Below, piece after piece: positions 6,959 through 12,224 of a DNA stretch of 12,224 nucleotides (position 1 is its first letter; each line of letters starts with the position of its first letter). Source of the DNA: CBDVAK01 sp965371945 (lineage in GTDB: Bacteria > Pseudomonadota > Gammaproteobacteria > Competibacterales > JAHEDQ01); NCBI GenBank assembly GCA_965371945.1, contig CBDVAK010000085.1:1-12224 (forward strand), read 5' to 3'. The notes under the pieces are model-generated. The model worked only from the letters and a program-made list of their open reading frames with translations, was not told where the DNA came from and did not search any database. The translations under genes were made by a program, and so were the position numbers.

Positions 6959-7884
6959 CAGACTTTCTCGATATCCGGTTTGCCGAGCAGGCCGGTGGGT
7001 CGAAACAACAGGATCAGTACCAGCAGGCTGAATGAAACCACGTCCTTGTACTCAGTGCTGAGATAAGCCGAGGTAAAGCTCTCGGTGAGGCCCAGGATCA
7101 TCCCGCCCAGCATGGCCCCGGGGATACTGCCGATGCCCCCCAGTACCGCCGCGGTAAAGGCTTTGAGTCCGGCAATGAAACCCAGAAAGGGATTGACTAG
7201 ACCGTAGTAGAGTCCCACCAGAACCCCTGCTACCGCAGCTAGCGCGGCGCCGATGACGAAGGTCATCGAGATTACCCGGTCGGTATCGATTCCAAGCAGA
7301 TTGGCCATGCCCCGGTCCTCTGAGCAGGCCCGGCAGGCCCTGCCCAGCCGCGAGCGGGAGATGAACAGCGTCAATGCCGCCATGCAGGCCAGTGTGACGA
7401 TCCCGATCAGCACCTGCATGTAGGACAGATAAACCTGAAAGCCGGCAGCATCGCCAAAGCGCCAGCCGCCGGTGATCAACGGCTTCATGGCCACGTTGCG
7501 CGCACCCTGCGCGATCTGCACGTAGTTTTGCAGAAAAATGGACATGCCGATCGCGGATATCAGCGGCACCAGTCGAGGGCTGCCACGTAAGGGACGGTAG
7601 GCCACACGTTCCACGGTCCAGCCGTAAGTGCTGGTCACCAGCATGCTGATCGCGATCGTTATCAGCAGCACCAGCGGAATGTATTCGAGCCCCAGCATGC
7701 TCAGCCCGGTCATCAGGATCAGCGCCACATAGGCCCCGATCATGTAGATCTCGCCATGAGCGAAATTGATCATGCCGATGATGCCGTAGACCATGGTGTA
7801 GCCGATGGCGATCAAGGCGTAGATGCTGCCCAGTGTCAGACCGTTGATGATCTGCTGGAAGAACTGCAGGGCATTGTCGGACAT
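6958..7884 (-). CDS. livH: Branched-chain amino acid ABC transporter, permease LivH
   Basis: Inner-membrane permease partner of LivM, 308 residues from the ATG at 7884, the same length as I recall for E. coli LivH. I chose this start over the ATG at 7914 because GGAG lies six bases upstream and the N-terminus (MSDNALQFFQQIINGLTLGS) then matches the family. Hydrophobic segments begin at about 13, 45, 68, 105, 155, 205, 240 and 284. The coupling loop is GRACRACSEDRGMANLLGI (181-199), and GYTMVYGIIGMINFAHGE (28-45) is a diagnostic block. It is separated from livK by 113 bp containing a strong hairpin, so its expression is probably lower than that of livK. Confidence 0.97.
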   Translation of the reverse strand: MSDNALQFFQQIINGLTLGSIYALIAIGYTMVYGIIGMINFAHGEIYMIGAYVALILMTGLSMLGLEYIPLVLLITIAISMLVTSTYGWTVERVAYRPLRGSPRLVPLISAIGMSIFLQNYVQIAQGARNVAMKPLITGGWRFGDAAGFQVYLSYMQVLIGIVTLACMAALTLFISRSRLGRACRACSEDRGMANLLGIDTDRVISMTFVIGAALAAVAGVLVGLYYGLVNPFLGFIAGLKAFTAAVLGGIGSIPGAMLGGMILGLTESFTSAYLSTEYKDVVSFSLLVLILLFRPTGLLGKPDIEKV

Positions 7885-7924
7885 GAGATACTCCGCGACC
7901 GCAACAGCAGACACCCCGTACCCG

Positions 7925-7962
7925 AAAAGCCCGGACCTGTCTTATCAACAGGGCCGGGCTTT
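7925..7962 (-). terminator. Strong intercistronic hairpin between livK and livH
   Basis: AAAGCCCGG at 7926-7934 pairs perfectly with CCGGGCTTT at 7954-7962. An inner CCTGT/ACAGG stem (7936-7940 with 7948-7952) extends it after one mismatch, around a seven-base loop. Read on the minus strand it ends in TTTT (7928-7925), like a short-tailed intrinsic terminator. Because livH-livF follow, it more likely causes partial termination or protects the 3' end of the livK transcript, keeping binding protein in excess over permease. That role is inferred. Confidence 0.7.
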
Positions 7963-7997
7963 CCCCGGTCTGCGGGGCGTCGTGGTTTCGCTGGCGC

Positions 7998-9116
7998 CTA
8001 TTGCACTACAGTTTTGCTAGCGTCCTTGTGCCATTCGAAAATGACGAACTCGAACTCGCGCAGATCGCCCTTGTCATCGAAGGCGACTTCCCCGATAGGG
8101 GTCTTGTAGGTGGTCGCTCGCATCGCTTCCGCCATTTTGACGGGGTCGTCGGTACCGGCATCGCGCAGTGTGTCAGCGATGATCTGTACTGCTGCGTAGG
8201 AGGGCATCACGAAGGGACCTGAGGAATCCTCACCCTTGTCCTGGAACGCTTTGACCAAATCAGCGTTGGCGGGATCCGCCGAAAAATCAGCCGGCAGGGT
8301 TACCAGCAGACCTTCCGAGGCATCACCGGCTATCGCGGTAATGTCCTTGTTGCCGACGCCTTCCGGTCCCATGTATCGGGCGTCGAAGCCCTGGTCGCCG
8401 GATTGGCGCAGTATCAGGCCCAGCTCCGGGTGGTAACCGCCGTAGTACACAAAATCCACACCTGCCCTCTTCATCTTGGTGATCAGTGCCGAAAAATCGG
8501 TTTGCCCCGAGTTGATACCCTCGAACAGCACGACATTGACACCGGCACCTTCAACGCTCTTCCTGACTTCGGTGGCGATACCCTGGCCGTATTGTTGTTT
8601 GTCGTGAATGATCGCCATGTTCTTGGGTTTGATCTTGTCGGCGATGAAGTTTCCGGCCACCGGGCCTTGCTGGCTGTCGAGACCGATGGTACGAAACACC
8701 AGCTTGTAGCCCTGTTCGGTGATTGCCGGGCTGGTGGAAGCCGGGGTGACCATCAGGATGCCTTCGTCATCATAGATTTCAGCGGCGGGCTGGGTGGACC
8801 CGGAGCACAGGTGTCCCACCACATAGCGGATACCATCGTTGACCACCTGGTTGGCGACTGCAACGGCCTGTTTGGGTTCGCAGACATCGTCCATCAACAC
8901 TGCTTCGAGCTGCTTGCCGTTGACGCCACCGGCGGCATTGATCCGTTCCACCGCCATCTTGGCGCCGATCATCTGCATGTCTCCATACTGGGCTACCGGG
9001 CCGGTGATCGGACCCACCACGGCAATCTTGATGGTTTCCTCAGCCTGCGCGGCGAAGACCGCGCCGAGCAGGGCCGCGCTGGCGGCGGCAAACAGTGAAT
9101 TGCGTAGCTGTTTCAT
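7998..9116 (-). CDS. livK: Branched-chain amino acid-binding protein LivK (periplasmic)
   Basis: Periplasmic solute-binding protein that captures leucine, isoleucine and/or valine and delivers them to LivHM. It has 372 residues. An N-terminal signal peptide (MKQLRNSLFA, then a hydrophobic stretch at 8-22) ends in AQA before Glu26, a type I cleavage site; there is no lipobox. Mature-domain landmarks are IKIAVVGPITGP (29-40), a cysteine pair at Cys79 and Cys104 matching the disulfide of E. coli LivK/LivJ, GSTQPAAEIY (106-115), HDKQQYGQG (171-179) and YMGPEGVGN (248-256). The ATG at 9116 is chosen because it begins the signal peptide; the open frame to 9209 adds a non-secretory 31-residue tail. 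It is first in the operon, facing phaC divergently. Exact ligand preference within the LIV group cannot be read. Confidence 0.95.
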   Translation of the reverse strand: MKQLRNSLFAAASAALLGAVFAAQAEETIKIAVVGPITGPVAQYGDMQMIGAKMAVERINAAGGVNGKQLEAVLMDDVCEPKQAVAVANQVVNDGIRYVVGHLCSGSTQPAAEIYDDEGILMVTPASTSPAITEQGYKLVFRTIGLDSQQGPVAGNFIADKIKPKNMAIIHDKQQYGQGIATEVRKSVEGAGVNVVLFEGINSGQTDFSALITKMKRAGVDFVYYGGYHPELGLILRQSGDQGFDARYMGPEGVGNKDITAIAGDASEGLLVTLPADFSADPANADLVKAFQDKGEDSSGPFVMPSYAAVQIIADTLRDAGTDDPVKMAEAMRATTYKTPIGEVAFDDKGDLREFEFVIFEWHKDASKTVVQ

Positions 9117-9411
9117 GATTCCGGGTCCCCCGACGATAAATGGATAACCATTGTTGTTGTTGGGTGGCGCGCCCCTGGGTGCGCCGCGTAACGGGTAATC
9201 ATGGAGCACAGCGAGGTGTCAGCACAAGCTGGCCGTGACGCGCGTGCGAGAACCTGTATACCGGTATGTGCGTGTCGGTATGATTGGATCGTGGTGATGG
9301 TAGCCGCGGGCGGCAATGAGTTGGTCTATGCTTCGCACATCACACGGGTGAACGTGGATGGCACTGGGACGAGATGTGTCCAGTGTCACGGCAACAGAGG
9401 AGCTTCCTGAC
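9117..9411. promoter_or_regulatory. Divergent livK/phaC intergenic region
   Basis: A gene-free gap of 295 bp that must hold the promoters of livK (minus) and phaC (plus). Visible elements are a perfect palindrome ATACCGGTAT at 9258-9267; CGGTATG repeated directly at 9262-9268 and 9276-9282 (14-bp step); and GGCGC/GCGCC at 9166-9170 and 9181-9185, which could fold in the livK leader. A short TTG repeat lies near 9151-9161. The phaC ribosome site GAGGAG is at 9397-9402. No convincing consensus -35/-10 pair was found on either strand. The palindrome plus half-site repeat is the best operator candidate, of unknown regulator. Confidence 0.5.
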
Positions 9412-11217
9412 ATGGCGGATACCGACAAACGTGATTCCACCGGTGACGGTCAACGACCTGATCTTCAGCGTCTGATGGAGAACCTGCCGGCGCTGGCGGA
9501 GCAGGGGCAGCGGGTATTGCAGACTTGGTTGCGTCACCAGGGCAGCGGCGATGCCTTTCAGGTTCCAGACCCCGGCATCGTCGGCAAGACATTCATGGAA
9601 CTGACCCGGAAAATGCTGGCGGAGCCGGAAAAACTGATGGCCGCGCAAAGCGAGCTGATGCAGAACTACGCCGCCTTGATGCAGTCCACCGCGCAACGCA
9701 TGTTGGGACAGGGTGCCGATCCCGTCATACGCGCGGCAGCGAATGACAAGCGTTTCAAGGACGACGAGTGGGCCGAGAATCTGGTGTTCGACTTTATCAA
9801 GCAGTCCTATCTGCTGGCTGCCGACAGCATTACCAGGGCTGTGCAGGAGGTCGAAGGCCTGGATCCCAAGACCTCGGAGCGGGCGGATTTCTATGCCCGC
9901 CAGTTGGTGGATGCCATGTCACCCACCAACTTTGCGCTCAGCAACCCCAAGGTGGTGCGGGCTACCCTGGAAAGCGGGGGTGAGAATCTGCTGCATGGTT
10001 TGGGCAACCTGCTCGAGGATCTGGAGCGCGGTGAAGGCCAGTTGCGTATCCGCATGACCGACACCGAGGCTTTCGAGCCGGGCCGCAACGTGGCCGCCAC
10101 ACCCGGTCAGGTGATCTTTCAAAACGAACTGATGCAGTTGATCCAGTATCAGCCGACCACTGATCAGGTCTACAGGCGGCCTTTGCTGATCGTGCCGCCG
10201 TGGATCAATAAATATTACATACTGGATTTGCGCCCCAAGAACTCGTTCATTCGTTGGGCGGTTGCGCAGGGTTTTACCGTGTTCGTGATTTCCTGGGTCA
10301 ATCCGGATGAGTCGCTGGCGGAGAAGGACTTCGAGGACTATCTGGCCCATGGCACCCTCGCGGCGCTGGATGCCATCGAGCAGGCAACCGGGGAACGTGA
10401 GGTCAATGCAGTGGGCTATTGTCTCGGTGGCACGCTGCTGATGTCGACATTGGCCTATATGGCGGCCACATCCGACAAACGCATTCGCAGCGCGACGCTG
10501 TTCGCGTCCATGCTGGATTTCTCGGAGCCGGGAGAGTTGTCGGTTTTTATCGACGAAGAGCAGTTTGCGTTGATCGAAGAACATATGGCCGAGAAGGGCT
10601 ATATGGAAGGCACCCACATGGCCGGCGTGTTCAATCTGTTGCGCGCCAACGATCTGATCTGGTCATTCGTGGTCAACAACTATCTGCTGGGCAAGGACCC
10701 GTTCCCCTTCGACCTGCTGTATTGGAACTCTGATTCCACCCGCATGCCGCGGCGCATGCACAGCTTCTATCTGCGCAACATGTACCTGCACAACCGCCTG
10801 ATCGAACCGGGTGGCATCGAACTGCTGGGTGAGCCCATCGATCTTGCCAGCGTCAAGACACCGGTCTATTTCCTGTCCACCGTGGATGACCATATCGCGC
10901 CCTGGCGGTCTACCTTTGCGGGCACCCAGCTGACCAGCGGACCGGTGCGGTTCGTACTCGGTGGCTCCGGCCACATCGCCGGGGTGATCAACCCGGATGG
11001 TTCGCCCAAGTATGGCTATCGTACCTGCAGGGAGAAATTTGCCGACCCCGATCAGTGGCTGGCCGCCGCTACCGAACACTCCGGCTCGTGGTGGCCGGAT
11101 TGGTTGCGTTGGGTGAAACCCAAGGCGGGCAAGAAGGTGGTGGCGCGCGAGCCCGGCTCCGGCCAACTGAAAACGATCGAGGCTGCGCCGGGATCCTATG
11201 TGAAGGTGCGAATCTAG
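9412..11217 (+). CDS. phaC: Class I poly(3-hydroxyalkanoate) synthase PhaC
   Basis: Polymerises (R)-3-hydroxyacyl-CoA into polyhydroxyalkanoate on intracellular granules. It has 601 residues from the ATG at 9412, typical of single-subunit class I enzymes. The N-terminal PhaC_N region spans about 90-270, followed by an alpha/beta-hydrolase core. The synthase box is GYCLGG (335-340) with nucleophile Cys337, the aspartate is Asp493 in VDDHIAPW, and the histidine is His521 in GGSGHIAGV, completing the Cys-Asp-His triad. The conserved SWVNPD (294-299) is also present. I prefer 9412 over the ATG at 9358 because GAGGAG sits nine bases upstream and the extra 18 residues are not family-like. It is followed after 22 bp by the CYTH-like gene, probably in one transcript. 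Chain-length preference cannot be read directly; class I enzymes normally favour short-chain monomers. Confidence 0.96.
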   Translation: MADTDKRDSTGDGQRPDLQRLMENLPALAEQGQRVLQTWLRHQGSGDAFQVPDPGIVGKTFMELTRKMLAEPEKLMAAQSELMQNYAALMQSTAQRMLGQGADPVIRAAANDKRFKDDEWAENLVFDFIKQSYLLAADSITRAVQEVEGLDPKTSERADFYARQLVDAMSPTNFALSNPKVVRATLESGGENLLHGLGNLLEDLERGEGQLRIRMTDTEAFEPGRNVAATPGQVIFQNELMQLIQYQPTTDQVYRRPLLIVPPWINKYYILDLRPKNSFIRWAVAQGFTVFVISWVNPDESLAEKDFEDYLAHGTLAALDAIEQATGEREVNAVGYCLGGTLLMSTLAYMAATSDKRIRSATLFASMLDFSEPGELSVFIDEEQFALIEEHMAEKGYMEGTHMAGVFNLLRANDLIWSFVVNNYLLGKDPFPFDLLYWNSDSTRMPRRMHSFYLRNMYLHNRLIEPGGIELLGEPIDLASVKTPVYFLSTVDDHIAPWRSTFAGTQLTSGPVRFVLGGSGHIAGVINPDGSPKYGYRTCREKFADPDQWLAAATEHSGSWWPDWLRWVKPKAGKKVVAREPGSGQLKTIEAAPGSYVKVRI

Positions 11218-11239
11218 AAAACTATTGAAGGAGAGACCA

Positions 11240-12070
11240 ATGGCAGCACGTACGGTTACTTCCCGCGAGTACAAGATCATGTTGCGCCCCGGGTTGTTCT
11301 CGGGCGATGACGAACAGTTGATCGACGCGGCGGGTAAATTCTGGGTGGCGTTCAGGGAGGGAATCGCGGATCTTTCCCCGCGTACTGAAGGCAAGCTGGC
11401 GGAAATCAGGAAGCGGCGCATGATTACCTTCTACGACACCCCCGAACAGGATCTCTATGCCAACGGCTATGTGTTCCGGGAACGCAACGATGTGGATGGT
11501 GACAAGCGTGAAGTGATGCTCAAGTTCCGCCACCCGGATCGCTACGTGGCGCAGGATCGCAAGATGGGGGCGGCGGATGCCGACAAAGGTGATTCCAAGT
11601 TCGAACAGGACATCAAACCACCCTTTGACAGCGTGTACAGCTTTTCTACCAAGCAGAAAATCAGCGCCGACAAGGCGATCGACCGGATGGCCGACCCGGC
11701 CAAGCTGTATCCGGACCTGTCCAAGCGACTGCAGCATTTCGATGCCGACGAGGCCTTACTGCCAGTGGCTGAACTTACGATTTTCGAGCGCGTCGTCTCC
11801 GGTGGTTCGTTTCGGTTCGGCGAATCCGGACACGACAGTGCGGATTGCAGCCTCACTCTCTGGTACAGCAGCGGCGGTGAACAGAAGAAGCCGTTGCTGG
11901 CTGAATTCAGCTTCAAGCACGAGGACGAATCCGAGGACTACGATGGCGACGCGGCGCTGCTGATCTACCGTGTATTCGAGAAACTGCGGTCGATGAGCGA
12001 CTGGGCGCACCCGGAACCCCAGACCAAGACCGCTTATGTCTATGCACGGGCGGCAGCCAAAGACGGCTGA
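11240..12070 (+). CDS. CYTH-like (triphosphate-tunnel type) domain protein, function unknown
   Basis: A 276-residue soluble, charged protein without signal peptide or membrane segment. The ATG at 11240 follows a strong AAGGAGA (11228-11234), so the in-frame TTG at 11225 is unlikely to be the start. The middle resembles the CYTH fold: ITFYDTPEQDLYANGYVFRE (62-81), then EVMLKFRHPD (91-100), ELTIFERVV (178-186) and LLAEFSFKHED (219-229), alternating acidic and basic strands as in triphosphate-tunnel enzymes. The N-terminal ExExK signature is not intact: only REYKIML (9-15) is visible. Substrate and activity are therefore uncertain, whether triphosphatase, adenylate cyclase-like or a binding protein. 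It lies 22 bp after phaC, so co-expression with the PHA synthase is likely, but I know of no established role for such a protein in PHA metabolism. The family call rests on pattern recognition. Confidence 0.6.
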   Translation: MAARTVTSREYKIMLRPGLFSGDDEQLIDAAGKFWVAFREGIADLSPRTEGKLAEIRKRRMITFYDTPEQDLYANGYVFRERNDVDGDKREVMLKFRHPDRYVAQDRKMGAADADKGDSKFEQDIKPPFDSVYSFSTKQKISADKAIDRMADPAKLYPDLSKRLQHFDADEALLPVAELTIFERVVSGGSFRFGESGHDSADCSLTLWYSSGGEQKKPLLAEFSFKHEDESEDYDGDAALLIYRVFEKLRSMSDWAHPEPQTKTAYVYARAAAKDG

Positions 12071-12088
12071 GGCGTTTCACCACCATGG

Positions 12089-12117
12089 TTGACAGATAGC
12101 CCTGTCAGGCCCAGAAT
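12089..12117 (+). promoter_or_regulatory. Sigma70-type promoter overlapped by an inverted repeat
   Basis: A consensus -35 TTGACA at 12089-12094 is followed, after exactly 17 bp, by CAGAAT at 12112-12117 (four of six -10 matches). It points at the partial gene starting at 12173. The inverted repeat TGACAG (12090-12095) and CTGTCA (12102-12107), six bases apart, covers the -35 box and spacer, so it could be an operator where a repressor blocks polymerase. A weak role as the stem of a stop for the preceding gene is also possible, but there is no T-run. Confidence 0.6.
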
Positions 12118-12172
12118 CCACTGTGTTGCAACGCAGCATAACCGGGTCTTTCCGGGCCCGAAGGAGATGGTC

Positions 12173-12224
12173 ATGGTGGAGAAGAATCCTTTCGACGTTT
12201 TTTCGAGTCTCGATCTCGAATCGA
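12173..12224 (+). CDS. Start of a further gene, possibly a phasin (truncated by window end)
   Basis: Only 17 complete codons are present (MVEKNPFDVFSSLDLES). The start is well supported: AAGGAGAT at 12161-12168 lies four bases before the ATG at 12173, and a good promoter lies upstream. The NPFDVFSSLDL segment, with aromatic residues close to the N-terminus, resembles the beginnings of phasins, the small granule-coating proteins often encoded beside phaC. Seventeen residues cannot prove this. It has its own promoter, so it need not be co-transcribed with phaC. Confidence 0.6.
   Translation, partial: MVEKNPFDVFSSLDLES

Noticed and set aside
7052..7948. 298-residue minus-strand frame overlapping livH
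   Set aside because: It runs in another frame through livH, whose translation matches the permease family end to end.
8403..9098. 231-residue plus-strand frame opposite livK
   Set aside because: Antisense to a complete signal-peptide-bearing binding protein; Asp/His-rich shadow translation.
9151..9161. Short TTG triplet repeat before livK as a phase-variable tract
   Set aside because: Too few units and outside any recognised promoter or coding start; probably chance.
9919..10617. 232-residue minus-strand frame opposite phaC
   Set aside because: Antisense shadow of the PHA synthase core, which has an intact catalytic triad.

Overview
The window looks like chromosomal DNA of a GC-rich proteobacterium, most likely a gammaproteobacterium. 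The branched-chain amino acid transporter has the gene order livK-livH-livM-livG-livF and protein lengths close to those of E. coli. Next to it are a class I polyhydroxyalkanoate (PHA) synthase and an acyl-CoA dehydrogenase-fold protein with strong features of a 3-sulfinopropionyl-CoA desulfinase. No rRNA, tRNA, CRISPR array, insertion sequence or phage gene was seen. The species cannot be fixed from the sequence.

Layout. Positions 1-276 hold no convincing gene but contain several small inverted repeats and look like a structured intergenic element. A LysR-type regulator (minus strand) is divergent from a plus-strand pair: the desulfinase-like gene (1405-2622) and an overlapping thiamin-diphosphate enzyme of the acetolactate synthase type (to 4234). 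The AT-rich gap between regulator and pair carries palindromic half sites. Converging on this pair from the right is the complete liv operon, all on the minus strand (9116 down to 4261). Its five genes are tightly coupled, except for a strong hairpin between livK and livH. Divergent from livK, across about 295 bp, are phaC (9412-11217), a CYTH-like protein gene (11240-12070), a good sigma70-type promoter overlapped by an inverted repeat, and the first 17 codons of another gene that may be a phasin.

How the genes may work together. LivK binds leucine/isoleucine/valine-type amino acids in the periplasm, LivHM form the membrane channel and LivGF supply ATP hydrolysis. PhaC makes PHA from 3-hydroxyacyl-CoA, and the partial last gene may belong to the same granule module. 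The regulator, desulfinase and ThDP enzyme look like a small organosulfur catabolic unit: the desulfinase would release sulfite from 3-sulfinopropionyl-CoA and give propionyl-CoA.

The main discovery lead is this unit. The acyl-CoA dehydrogenase lacks both usual positions for the catalytic glutamate, and it has Arg84 and Gln244 where the Advenella desulfinase has, as I recall, Arg84 and Gln246. It is paired with a ThDP enzyme of unknown substrate, and no CoA ligase or CoA transferase is visible nearby.
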